Assembly (NCBI GenBank): GCA_902702965.1
Contig: CACRXP010000028.1
Coordinates: 561,260 to 625,259, forward strand
Length of the DNA: 64,000 bases
Direction: 5' to 3'
Origin: Spirometra erinaceieuropaei
Lineage: Eukaryota > Platyhelminthes > Cestoda > Diphyllobothriidea > Diphyllobothriidae
Shown here: positions 35,701 to 47,738 of the stretch, in pieces
Layout: every line of letters begins with the position of its first letter
Numbering within the stretch: position 1 is the stretch's first letter
The notes under the pieces: generated by a model
Database searches by the model: none
What the model was told of the DNA's origin: nothing
Seen by the model: only the letters and a program-made list of their open reading frames with translations
Position numbers and translations under genes: made by a program

Positions 35701-37259
35701 CGGTACTTTTCGATCCATACTGTACCAGGAAAAAAATAACACTTCAGTGTCCGACAATGAGTCATACATCTGGTATCGGCGAGAGCGACGAGCTGGAAAT
35801 TTGTGAGCTTGTGAAATTCACGAATCGCACTATACACAGAACCTAACTGAACAAAAGAGTTGCAAAGGGCTCCTGGCCGCTTTCGTTATACCCCTCTCTC
35901 ATGCCAGTTTCATTAGTTTGTTAGACAGGCTGTGCGTAATTTCGTAGCTCATCTGTCGGAAAGGACGAGAGAGCTCTTGAAAGTTGGAGGAAACAAATGT
36001 TAAGTTTGGTTACGGTAATGTATGCCCGGACTCTGCGTGTACTTCATAAGAGACAATGGTGATAATGCAGCTCTGTCAGCTAGGCTAGCTGAGGCCAGCT
36101 CTAGGCAGATTAAGCGGTTAGATAAGTGAGTTGCGGAAGCTTTTTAGGTGGGAAAAAGCCGCAGGCGGCAAAATACCAGAGAGGGTCATCGTGAACCGAT
36201 GTTTTGATTGCTTGAAACAACTGCGAAGGGCGAATACACTTTGTAGTCAGATGACAGGACACGATGATCAGGAAAAAACGTTCCTGGCGTATCATAAGTC
36301 TATCTGTAGGCGATGACATGGGAGAAACTGTGGCATATACTGGTTAATCCGGTGCAGGGAACGGAATTTGAGTGAGGCGATACTAACTTGGCATTATAAC
36401 AGTACGGGGTTGAAATGGGCAACGATATCATCGTAGGGACTTGCGATGTGTCTCAGAAACTACGAGTTGGATGGTGAAATAGCACAAAATACAATCATAC
36501 CAAAATGAAGACATGAATCAATTCGTGCTACATTAGAGTATTTCATTTGGGCTTTTCGGTAATACACAGCGGAAAAGCTTGCCTGTTTGGTCTGGTTAGG
36601 ATGGTGGTGCATTAGATCTGGATTCAAATCTACCTTAGAAGTTTCAGATATATCGTATGCAACTGCCAGTGAGTGTCGAGTTTGTTTCCACTGGGTGAGT
36701 TTTCTAGACAATAAACCAATGATACAGATTGAAAGACGCTTTGAACTGGCCATTATAAAGGGTTACACAAGCCAAAAATCACATCGATCTGGTTACGATC
36801 TTTGGAAGCCCTCTGGGGAACGTTGATTTAGTTTACGCCATTATATTGTGTCAGGGCTATTTTTAATGGCATACTAAAACATGGCAAAAGTAGTTAAAGC
36901 AATGCACTCAGTCTTAGCCCCAGCCGGCTCACATGTTCTGGAAGGCAACCGACGCATGAAAATTGAGGTAGTGAGATGGATACTTCGGTACCCATCCCAG
37001 CCACAGTTCAGTGAATTCCTTGGTAGAAAAGACCTGGCAGACCAAAAGACGATACGGTTCGGCCTCCATGTGAACCAATAGTTAAGGTGAAATGACATCT
37101 TAGAAAAAGGAAAGTCTACTTTCCAACTATCATTACGGGCTAGTAATCATGGCTTGAAATATGGCAAACTGACAGGACAAGCAGGTCTTAATCGAAACTG
37201 GAAGTCGGATTGCAGTGGTGATTTCCTAACGTGACCTTTATAGCATTCTTATTGATGTG

Positions 37260-37470
37260 TGACCTGAAACTCCGACTTCGGTTGAAGCCAGGGTTTCGGT
37301 GGAGTCCGAGGCACATGCAGGCAGACTGTTTGGCCTTGTCGGTTACCGTCATCTAAGACCGCCTCTGGTTACCATGACTTTTTTCGTCTTTGGAAAGCAG
37401 TCGGTGCTGTACTAGGAATTAAAATAAGCCTTGCGCAGGTCTGCCTTATGATAAACAAACGCACACATAA
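37260..37470 (+). repeat. Dispersed repeat 'A' copy
   Basis: Ordered blocks (gcaggcagactgtttggcct, gtcggttaccgtc, ggaaagcagtcggtgctgt, gcgcaggtctgcctta, ataaac) parallel the copies at 18.5-18.8 kb and 10.5 kb. Confidence 0.45.
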
Positions 37471-39140
37471 GGCCACCTAGGGACAGAAGTGGACCTGGTC
37501 AGGTAAATATCGGGCTTCCCTAGATGAAGTGGAGCTCAACCTTTGTGAACGCACTATTGAATACCAGAGTGGGGCAGACTGAATAAATGAAATTGATAAA
37601 ATGAAGCAAACTAGTACTTCCAACACGCTTGTTCTGACTGGATTCTTTTCATTACATCCTACACTAACAAGGGCTAGTAACTGGTTAATTGAAGCCAATA
37701 CTTATGGCAAAAAGTGCTGTGGTTAACTTAGGTTGTCTGAAATTTCCAAACAAGTGTGCAAAATTACTGGGGGGAAACTAGGCCAACAATCTCCCACTTC
37801 TTTAAGGTCAAGCTCATAATCCAAGTACAGGGTCAGTCTGCACACAGGTATCTGGCGGTTTTGCACGTTTCCAACAGCATTGTGTTAAAAAGGTCGGCAA
37901 ACAGTGCGGAATAAACTCCGGCCAGAAACCCATTTGAAGTAATGAAGGAAGCTTCCTTCATTTCCGTAGGTTACCTAGGTGGCCGACGGAAATTTTCTGA
38001 GAAGTGCTGACATGACTTTGCCTGCGGTGACGAAGAATATGCAAAAATAAATAGCATTGCCAAATTAAAATTGGATCGAACAAACAGAAGCAAACAGGGA
38101 ATATGTAAAGCACTATTCAGAATTGATCATGAAACACGCCGACAACCCAGTTGCAACACAGACGCGCGACGACCCGCGAGGTCCTTTTGCCTTCTCCGTC
38201 CGAATTTCAGCCTAGTAAAATGCGGTCATTGAATTTTCATTTTTTCATGGTCATTCGTCTGTTTTCTCTCCTGGATACGGTCGATTTTATGTTTTTTTAA
38301 TCTTTTCAGCTAGTTGCAGGTTGTTTAATGTTTTTTTTCACCTTTTGCGAGCACTCGATTTAGATACGCAGAGGTTGGATCACTAATTCATGTATAGCGG
38401 CCGATTATTTCAAGGATAGACCACACTGAGTCGGCGAGGTACTAGGAGCAAATTCCTGCTGAAATTGGCCTGAAGTGACTTGTAAACGCGTCACTATACT
38501 TTTCTATGTGAAAGAATAGAGGGGAAAGTTGATGATCATAAATTCGCAATAAGACCAAGAGGAAACTGAGTGTGTATCATAATAGTAAACTGCATACAAA
38601 CGATGAGTTAGAACGAATGCTTGACCTGCCTGAATATAAATATAACACTGATATGCTTGTTAAGCAACTGATGGACAATGCAGCGCAATGGGCAACTCTA
38701 GATGCGAGCCGTGTTGTGTGCCGTCGTAGAGAGCGGGGCTAGAAATGCGGCCACTTGCGTGATGGAGGTCCGCAGTATAGAAGGAAGGGAACCGGTCATT
38801 TTTTCCGAAACTCTGTTACAAGATCACCATCCTAGATCCGCTAGGAAATTGTTCGCTTCATCCAAACAACCCCATGCATTTCGTGGGGCATCGCATATAA
38901 GCAGTTTTACCGTATACGAGATGATATATTGTAGTTTTGAACACTTCATGTGTGTGAACATTGGCGTCCGCATGAAACCTTAACTTATGATTATCTTGTA
39001 CGAGTCCGCTAGAAACCTAGATTGATATGTTCCATTAGGAGAGATTCTACGTTGCCTCCAGTGTGATATTCCTTCCATGGCTGAAGCTGGTCAACACGGT
39101 CGCGAGACCGCATTTATCATAACAATAACGCTTGCGCCTC

Positions 39141-39246
39141 TAAAAAAGCACTATCTACTTGCGACGATGGAACTGCTCTCAAACGGAAATGTATAAAAAA
39201 GCACTATCTACTTGCGACGATGGAACTGACCTCAAACGGAAATGTA
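39141..39246. repeat. 53-bp tandem duplication
   Basis: Units 39,141-39,193 and 39,194-39,246 are identical except for two adjacent bases (ct against ac). Both begin taaaaaagcactatctactt. This is a recent simple duplication with no coding role visible. Confidence 0.9.
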
Positions 39247-39784
39247 TAAGAATGTGGTCAATTTCGTGTACTCGGGAGTCGTAGGTGTGGCGCCTATCTC
39301 ATTTTAAAAGCGGCAAGAAAATTAAGGTTATATAGAACGGAGGTTGTTTGTACGAAAACGTGCAAATATGTTATCGAAATTGTTGTGCACGTCGACAGCG
39401 AGGGAAGATGCCTCGTTATTTAGCAGAATTTTTCCTTCATGCATGCACGACCACGGTGCATTAATGTGTTATTCATTTTAGGGTTTGTGTGTCTGGGCTA
39501 CGGCAGACCAATTCTGAATGCTAGCGAACTAAACATCCGGCTATTGAAGCTTGGGGACCAAACAAAGGCTTGTATTTGCAACTGTTTCACTGTGGTACCA
39601 TTCGGCGTGAATACAGTGTCGCAACACTGAATAAAACTTTTTCCCTCGTCTACCTGTCTTACGGGAATGGTGGTAGGAGGGGTTGTACGGGTGTGGCCTC
39701 TAAAACGTGCCAAACAGCAAGTAATATAGTGCGCGATAATTAAAAAATTACATTTACGCCAAAATTTGTTTTAATGCATCAAAC

Positions 39785-40130
39785 GAACCTCATATATGAC
39801 CTTCACGCTGAAAAAGCAGTCTATGAGAAGCCTGGACGGGACCAAGGACATCATGCGTTAACGATATTGGCCGGGCTAGAACGGAAGCCGTAGTGGCCAG
39901 AGGCCTGACCAATGGGCTGGTGGGAGTGCGTGTGTTTTGCGCACTGGGCGGGAGGAAAATAACGGCGTAGGGTTTGCCGTTTTCTCTGAAAAAGGCAACA
40001 GCAGAGAGGCATGGGGTGCCTGATAGTAGTTATGGCCAATGGACGCCATTGCGCCGTTCACGTAAGCATACGACTTCCATGGCGGTAGGTCGAGCATGGG
40101 TGGAAAGCGGTTGATTAGGTAAAGCAAGTT
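39785..40130 (-). repeat. Inverted partial copy of the 41.5-41.85 kb repeat
   Basis: Read on the minus strand, frames give YLANLLYLINRFPPMLDLP and then NGAMASIGHNYYQAPHASLL. The plus-strand stretch at 41,500-41,700 gives NLATLSYLIYRFQPSLAF and DGTMTSFDHKCYRAPDAALL. The nucleotide similarity continues through cgttaacgcatgatg to about 39,785 and 41,850. The two copies point outward. Confidence 0.65.
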
Positions 40131-40150
40131 CGCTAAATAGGGTGTGCCTT

Positions 40151-40311
40151 CATTCAGCCGATCATAACACTGATCACTAGTTGGTACTGGAAAAACAAAC
40201 ATGCGCCCAAACTCCTGGCGCAGCCGTTTACCTATTTCTGCGCCAGGTTTGTGAGTGCATGTTTGTTTTTCCAGTCCCAATTGGTGGTCACGGTTGCGAT
40301 TGGCTGAATGA
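40151..40311. repeat. Imperfect palindrome, arms about 73 bp
   Basis: The arms 40,151-40,223 and 40,239-40,311 are inverted copies with roughly four-fifths identity by eye, around a 15-base loop (40,224-40,238). The best core pairs ctggaaaaacaaacatgc with its complement. Because of the palindrome, similar frames appear on both strands here; they are artefacts. Confidence 0.8.
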
Positions 40312-40419
40312 AAGCAAAAAGCCCAAAACAGTTGTGAATCGATTTACGCCCCAGACTCTGTGATCTCCCTTCTGCCATCACAGCTTGGCCGACCACGGCC
40401 TGGTAAGTGGTTGCCTATT

Positions 40420-41790
40420 CGTAACCCCTTTTGCTCATACGCAGCTTGTTTGATTCGGGAAGCAAATGGATTGGTGTGCGCCCATTCCTGAGCGAACTTA
40501 TATGTGTATGCGAGTTGGTGCGTATTACAGCTCCAGCACAGTTATGCGTTCGTCCAGGGCGCTCCGGTCTAGCGAGTGTTCTTTACTCGCACGAAAAATG
40601 GATAAGATCTGCCAAAAAGGCTTATCAAGTGGACGTCATATTTTTGACTTCAAGAAGGCTTTTAATAGTACCCACACAGGCTTCTTTTACAGAAGATCTG
40701 CGATATAAGAATTCAAGGGAGAATGTTCAAATGGATCAGAAGTTTTCTGTCTTTCAGGAAACGAAGAATCGTTGCTGGTAACTCTACCTCGGAATGGGCA
40801 AAGGTGGAAAGTGGTATTCCACAGTGTCCAGTCCTAGGTCTATGTTAATGACTGCATCAGCGAACTAGATTGCGAGGCCCTCATGCTAGCGTACGACAAA
40901 AAATATGGAGTGAAGTCAAGTGCAATGATGACGCAAAGAAGTTGCAGTCGAACATCGACAAACTGTCTGTTTGATGGAACAGATGGCTTCTGAAGTTTAA
41001 CGTGTCCAAATGCGTGGTTTGGCACCTAAACAATTTCCGAAACGTCCCTCCCAAAACCACCACTATATTAACGGGACGGCCTTAGGAAACGCAGAAAGGA
41101 ACGGAGATCTGGGTGTATGGATGATCACAAATCTATCGCCACCAGGACGTTGTAGAAAGATGGTCCAGAAGTCAACTATAACTTTACATCATACCAGACG
41201 TGCATTTAAAACATATCCTTCGGAACTCTTCGAAAGACTTTTGGCGTCTTTGTAAGACGCCATCTGGAGTATGGAACCCAAGCGGCTTCACCATGAATGA
41301 GAAAGGATACTGACGTACTCGAACAAATGCAAAGCAGAGCAACGAATATGGTCGACGGTCTAAAGCATTTGTCTAAACAGGAGAGGCTGAGCGGGCTTGG
41401 CTTATACCCTCTCTCTTATAGACACCTAAATTGCAGCCCACTCTGTAAATTCCGGATTGCCCGCGACCAAGGTTACATTCCCGTCCTACCTGTTCATAGC
41501 CACACCAAATTTAGCGACCTTGTCTTATCTAATCTACCGCTTCCAACCTTCCTTGGCCTTCTGCCATGAAAATCGTATTCGTGCGGTGGACGGCACAATG
41601 ACGTCCTTTGACCATAAATGCTATCGCGCACCCGATGCCGCCCTGCTGAAGCCCTTCTCCGAGAAAATGGCAAAACTTCAACCACGAACCTCTTCTGCGC
41701 AGTGCTAACAACATACGCATTCACACCTGCCGATTGGTCAGCCAGTGGGCAAATACCGTATACAATCTAGCGTTAACGCATGATGTGCAA
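40420..41790 (+). pseudogene. CR1/jockey-like non-LTR reverse-transcriptase relic
   Basis: Across shifting plus frames the order of a CR1-like reverse transcriptase and its C-terminal region is visible: FDFKKAFNSTH, then EWAKVESGIPQ, then YVNDCISELDCEALMLAYDK, then NGDLGVWM. After these come RRHLEYGTQAASP, TDVLEQMQSRATNMVDGLKH and LSGLGLYPLSYRHLN. The catalytic FADD has decayed to AYDK and stops interrupt every frame. The 3' part (from about 41.5 kb) is shared with the inverted copy at 39.8-40.1 kb. Confidence 0.75.
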
Positions 41791-43614
41791 GGTCACTTCG
41801 TGCCTTCTCATAGGCTACTTTCTCAGTCTGAAGGTCGTTTATGAGGCACTTTAGATGTATTTAAACGAATCCTGGCGTTAATATATGTTTTAGTTATCGC
41901 GCGCTATTTTCCTCGCTGTTAGGCAAGTGTTAGAAACCCCACCCATACAATCCCTCTTACCGCCATTCCTGTAAGAGAGGTAGGCGCGGGAAAAGTTTTC
42001 TTAAGTGTTGAGACACTGTATTCGCGCTGAAAATCAGTAAGGTAAATCAAGGACAAAAGAGAATCACGAAGAACACCGATTATAACTAGGTCGTCATTTG
42101 GAATTCGACAATCCAACGAGACATATTTTAAAACTTAAAGAATTCGCTTAGTCGGCTATGAATTCCTAAAACTTATATTTTTAAGGGCTGTCTTTGTGGC
42201 ACTGTATCAGGCGTCCTTTGAAGTTCAAAGTAAATGAAGACAGCCAGTCGGTGCTCATCACGAAGAGAAGTTAGGACCTGTGGCAGACCGCTTCCCTGGT
42301 CGTTAGAGCGGTCTCTCGGCACTGCAGCCTTAAGTCTGCTCTATAGCACGTCAGTCGATCGCTTGGGCCGCATATGTCTTGGTACGGTGTGGAGAGACCC
42401 CGATATCAATCGACCCTGCGCCCTACACGAATAGCCGCAGCGGGTAAAATAGAGACGCAGGAAAGGAACTTCGAGCCGGAGTTAACAAACTAAAAAAAAC
42501 TGGTTACCTCTGTTTGCTGAGTCTACTGCGCTCTCTCGCTACAGTAAACGCTGTCCAACTTAGACTGTTTTACCTGTCTATGAATTTTTAACACTTCTTA
42601 CTTTTCAGTTTTTAATTCATAAAAGCCTAAACCGTCATAGCATACGCTCATTGCCTCCGTGTCAACTGTCTACCTGTAAAAGGTTTTTATAAGACACTGC
42701 ATATATACTTTACATATGCTGAGTCACGACGAATTGCATGCCAGTAGGATATTTGTACAAAAGCCCGAAAGAACTGCCGTTATATTTTTCACGCCGCGCC
42801 AGAGAATGTAGGCGAACGAACGTTTGCAGCTAGAAACGGACTTTTTCGATGGATTGGACAGCGATCAGAACTTGTGTACCGCCCTTTTAATAGCTGGCTG
42901 AACTGTCTATAACGGGGCAAGTTGCAGTAGAGATGGCTGAGGCTCAGAAAGGAACTTCAAGGGACGACGTGTAAGGGTTCAGGAGTGATGCTCGAGACAT
43001 GACTTAAACCATGTTTTAAGGTGACCTAAATCTCGAACCTTTTCTTAGGAAGCAGGCACTTGTTGGCCGGTGGCCATAGGGGTGAAATCATTGTAACATT
43101 TTGCATAGGCGTAATCGCTTTTTCAAAACGCAGTATCTGATCACTTGCTGTTCTTATATCTCCTCAAATATTGCTAGCCACATCCCACGGGTGCGTGTTG
43201 AGTATTTTTGGACGTTATATATATGGGTTACTATGACATATGCAAAACTCACAATGAACTTAAAGTATTCAAAAAAACTGCCTCCAATCGTCATATATGC
43301 AAACAACAACGCCATAATTGCAAACTGCAAAAACCTTGGCTATCGCATATTGACTAGGCGGTTGCACATCAGCTTGTTTAAATGCGTGATTTTAACACCC
43401 ACCGTTTAAAATCTCTTATTGACGCTTTGGCATTTAGTCCTCCCATTGCTTCTCTGACTATTTCCCCGCACTTCTCTGTGGCAGAAAAAATTCAGTTCAG
43501 TGATATATTGCTCTAAACAAGTTGCTCTCAGTCAGTCGAACAACTTTCAGCGTACTACAGTGCACTGCTAGCTTAAGATGAGCGCCAGCATTTACAAGGC
43601 GCCCACCCTAGTAG

Positions 43615-43740
43615 CAAGCTATATCGAGACGATATCTAATAGATATCTTTTTTTCGAGATACCTATATCTATCAGATATTGATTTTGACCGCGATCCGGA
43701 TATCGAGTAGATATCTATTTTTCGAGATACACAGGAGCCG
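43615..43740. repeat. GATATC/AGATATC-rich palindromic block
   Basis: Repeated and mutually inverted units (gatatctaatagatatc, ctatatctatcagatat, gatatcgagtagatatc), with tttttcgagata following twice about 70 bases apart. This is a simple duplicated palindromic block in otherwise featureless sequence. Confidence 0.6.
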
Positions 43741-46700
43741 GATGTCCGGCTGGAGAGGCACGGAGATGCCGAATATTGAGCTTTGATATATTAAAGCCTT
43801 AAATTTCCTGGTAACATTTTACAAGCTCAGATCTGAGCGGCTCTCCACCAGCACTTCAGATCTGACTTCAATTTATTTGATTGGCTGACGGGGCACAGCT
43901 GATCTGACACCAGTCACGCGAGGTTGTTGCCGGGCGGATTGTGCCTGTGGGCACTGCTGACAGGACTGTCGTAAGAGGGCGCCCATGGGTCGCGTCGAGG
44001 GACATACTTGTCCACTGCTGACATGAGTCAGCCAATGACAAAACTAGCCAAAGACAAACCTGTAGGAGCTAGCCCTGTGCGAGTGCGTTTGTAGCAGGGG
44101 TTTAAAAACTTTTGAGGTACTTTTAATCAGTGAGCCTGACAAGTGGTCACCTGCCTCCAAATGCCAATCAGTGGCAGTAATTCGCCTGCAGCTGCTCGGA
44201 CTTGCGTTACAATTTTATAGCTCTGCGGAATTGAACATATACCTTGTTACTCACAACCTTAGAGAGACTGTCCCTTTTGGAACACTTATTCGGCAACCAA
44301 TTGCTTGGCCTATCTGTTAGTCAGCTAGGGTTCCGTATTTCGTCTTGAATCAAGAAGGTGTCATCTCAAAATTCGGGCCGCATGCCTGTTACCACGAGGG
44401 ATTCATATGTGCCTGTTTTAATACCGCTGTTCACATACAGAAGTCAGACTGGCGCGGTGTTTTAAACCCCCGCCTTTATGCTTTCGACAGTTATGAAACT
44501 CGTTTTTAACTGGGTGATCTAAACCTTATCGTCCATTCTGCAATTGGGCCGACTTGAGGTTGAATGACAAAATTTTCCTTGAATGGGAAGATGGTTTACA
44601 ATATCGAACGCTTTTTTTCCAGTCTTCCGAGGTTCCATACCTGTTCTAGATCTTAAACTCATTAAGATGACAGTAGTTTTTGTACGCTTTACTAGAGTAT
44701 CACAAAATGGTCCGAGTGTCGATTTTGAAAAAAAGTTAAAATGAAAGTAGTTGCATCGCCAATAACTTAGTGAGCCGAAGCCCATTCACATAAGTGCGAT
44801 TCGGTATGTTCAGGGCACCTCTTATCTGTCTTCGCAAATCAGATTTCGTCAGTCTCACTGACGCGACTTTATTGGACAAAAACCATCTGACAAATTATGA
44901 TCATTAAACGTAGGCAATGGCTGGTATGAAACAGTGCGGCCGACTAAGGTAGTTTTACAGTATTTCCAACTCTTCTTCATCCGTGTTAACTCGCCAAAGA
45001 TAGTGTCTAATACAACCCAGGTATCTTTGACAAATGACGCAGGTTATCTCGTTACTATCCGCCTGTCCGAAGTTACAATTCGATTATGAACTTAGGCCTT
45101 TTTACTATTCCACAGATTTCGGTGGTTGTGACGTTCATCCCGTGAAATCACCACACATCCCACTAGCATTTGTTCGCTACGGCACTGTCTCTAGCGTTGA
45201 GTTTTAGAAACCAGACAGAATGATCATTTCAAACAGATTTAGGCCTCATGACGACAGTATAACGGATTCAGCCTATCATATTGGAAAGGTGCGACTTCGC
45301 GAGATAAAACGAACAAACGAATCCGCCAGTCCATAAAACGTCCAACATCGAGTTCTGCATAATCTCGCGAAGCCCGCGATCGGTTTGTTCTCACCATACT
45401 CCGCTAAGTGCCGGACAGTGGGCTAAAAATCCTCACTTCTTTTGCTGGGAGACTGCATTACGTCGTGATCGGAGTATATTAATTGGAAGGGTTACAGTTT
45501 ATATCGTCCTTGACTTGGCAATCAATTCGCTTATCAGAAGTGCGCGTATTATATACCGCAACCAATAAAAAGAAATTCTCAAAGTAGCCCACCCCCTGCG
45601 TTGCTACGTTGTCTGACCTGATTGTGGGGTCTTGATTTAGGTAAGCTCATCTTTGTTTAGCGGTCTAGCAGCCAGCTCTCGTTATACCTCCTGCGCTCTT
45701 TGTCATTGGCGTATCTTTTGCTTTTGTCGTGCTTGATGTTCACCGTTTCGCATGATGGGAAGTCTAAGTAGACGGGACTCGTTTGTGAAAATGCATCAAT
45801 TTTAGGGGCCGCAATTTAGCATTATACCAGATTATTAACTAACGCAGTGGTACTCTACCAAGAATTTGTTTGGCTATTTGGACACTCACTTCACACGTCA
45901 AGATCACGCCATTGCTTTATAGTCCGTATACTGGAAGGCAGCTGCTGTACTCAGTTTGAAACCAACGGTCTCCTACTTGACTAGCCTGGTATTTTTAGAG
46001 GTGCTTCAGATCTACGACTAGAAGCAGTTTGTATGTAGAATGTTCTTTAGACACCTGATTTCAAAGGCGTATTATTATTCTGTCTGGTTCACGTGCTCCG
46101 TAGTTATTATCCCCAAGACAATCTCTTACCTCTGTCGACCGTCTCAATCGATGCCTACAGTGGTGTATATTCGTTGTTCTGTCTGCTACTTTATCCTCAT
46201 TTGGGACGCTGTCCATTACGTCTGGACCGTCAGAACGTAACAAGTATGCTGGTAACCAGCATAATGCTCGCGAGAACCGGCACTCTTTGGGAGACTAAAT
46301 GCGTTCGAGACGCTGCCATGTGGTTGAATATTGTTCACCAGTAGTCGTATATGACCCGTCCTGGCCAAAAGGAGCGTCATAAATGAATTCAACTCCAGCC
46401 TACCCGTTTTTTTTCGAGTGAGCCTACATTCCAAATTTGTTCCACCATTCTCATACATTGTTAGACCCATCCACCAGTATTTTGAAGCCCTTTCAGATTG
46501 CAACTTTCAAATGTACTCCAGCAAATTGCTTCTGTTCGCAAAAAATCGAAGACCGGAGCATGCACAAAACTGAGAAGGCACAAGCGAAAAATTACCACAA
46601 GAATGCTTCACCGCGTAGTAAGTGTCAGCCCTATTTGGGAGGCCACCCAACGACTGCAACGAGCGGATTTTCACCATCATGTCTTAGATGTTATTTAGTA

Positions 46701-47085
46701 AGCCGATGTGGTGAAGACAATCTCAGCTAAAGCGACGCCTGAATAAACGATCACGACTGTTAATATTGGGATCGGAGTTGTCGAAATCTAAAACGCTCGG
46801 CTAAAAGTGGGCTGCAGCTTCTAAAGGGATGCCTGGTAGAACCCAGGCCACACCGTAGTGAGTGTAGAATTCAGTGGTCGTCATCTGTTACATTCGTATT
46901 GGGCTTCAAATGCCGATGTATAAGTCGCGTTTGCCGCATACGCAGTGTCCAGGTTGTTTTGGCTCAAAAATGAGATAACCAGACCAGTAATTTTGAGATA
47001 CTTTTACCGATCCAGCCTTTGATTGTATGTTTGCCTGACAGCAGACGTGCAGCTCGACAAACCATCAATCTTGACGAACCTTAAA

Positions 47086-47267
47086 NNNNNNNNNNNNNNN
47101 NNNNNNNNNNNNNNNNNNNNNNNNNNNNNNNNNNNNNNNNNNNNNNNNNNNNNNNNNNNNNNNNNNNNNNNNNNNNNNNNNNNNNNNNNNNNNNNNNNNN
47201 NNNNNNNNNNNNNNNNNNNNNNNNNNNNNNNNNNNNNNNNNNNNNNNNNNNNNNNNNNNNNNNNNNN
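47086..47267. other. Assembly gap (182 N)
   Basis: A run of 182 Ns about 400 bases upstream of the first supported zinc-finger-gene exon. Upstream exons of that gene could be hidden here. Confidence 0.95.
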
Positions 47268-47457
47268 TCAAACCCCTCGCAGCTGCGTCGTGAAGTGGTA
47301 GAATATAGGCGAAACAAGCGCCTGGGCTTTTAGCTAGTACCTTTACTGTCAATATTGTGGGTCATGCGACATTTATATATTACTGACGGCCTGCCCTGTT
47401 TTTTGTTAACTGTTTGACATTTGGTCTATTTTTGTCCCCCCCCCTCCTTCTCCTCAG

Positions 47458-47496
47458 CCAGCTCATTTTGTTCTCATACCCTTAGATGCCTCGAAG
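47458..47496 (+). CDS. Possible upstream 39-nt exon of the zinc-finger gene
   Basis: After tcctcag there are 39 bases ending at GAA-G|gtattt, in the same phase 1-1 pattern as the supported exons, coding for a peptide without a motif. The sequence around its end (ttctcatacccttagatgcctcgaa) resembles the acceptor region of the next exon (ttctcgtacctttaggcatgcttcaa). It could be a duplicated boundary and not a real exon. Confidence 0.25.
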
Positions 47497-47672
47497 GTAT
47501 TTGTCCAAAAACTAAAAACTCCCCGATCTTCCAACAAAAAGTCCGGTGGGTGTTATTGGTTTCGTTGTTTTCGCACCTCTAACTGGAGTTCATCTTCGTT
47601 TCTTTTCTTCTCGGCATTATTCCTCTCTCCCCACGTACATGCAACTCTAGTTCAATATTCTCGTACCTTTAG

Positions 47673-47738
47673 GCATGCTTCAAACTAACAGTCCAAATTC
47701 GAGTCAACCGGCTCAGGAGAAGGGGAAAACGTTAGAAG
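47673..47738 (+). CDS. Zinc-finger gene exon 1 (first supported)
   Basis: 66 nt after ctttag, ending GAA-G|gtaagt. It codes for MLQTNSPNSSQPAQEKGKTL, a polar low-complexity stretch. The ATG could be an internal Met or a start; incoming phase 1 fits an upstream exon better. Confidence 0.6.

Larger units (their letters stand above)
29784..47457. other. Long interval between NMT and the zinc-finger gene
   Basis: No convincing host exon was recognised in about 17 kb, apart from the expectation that the NMT start exon and promoter lie somewhere near the left side. Contents are a repeat 'A' copy (37.26-37.47 kb), a 53-bp tandem duplication (39.14-39.25 kb), a CR1-like relic with an inverted partial copy and palindrome (39.78-41.85 kb), a GATATC-rich block (43.62-43.74 kb) and an N-gap (47,086-47,267). 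Confidence 0.55.

Noticed and set aside
40181..40363. Plus-strand frame resembling the overlapping minus-strand frame
   Set aside because: The similarity is produced by the palindrome at 40,151-40,311.
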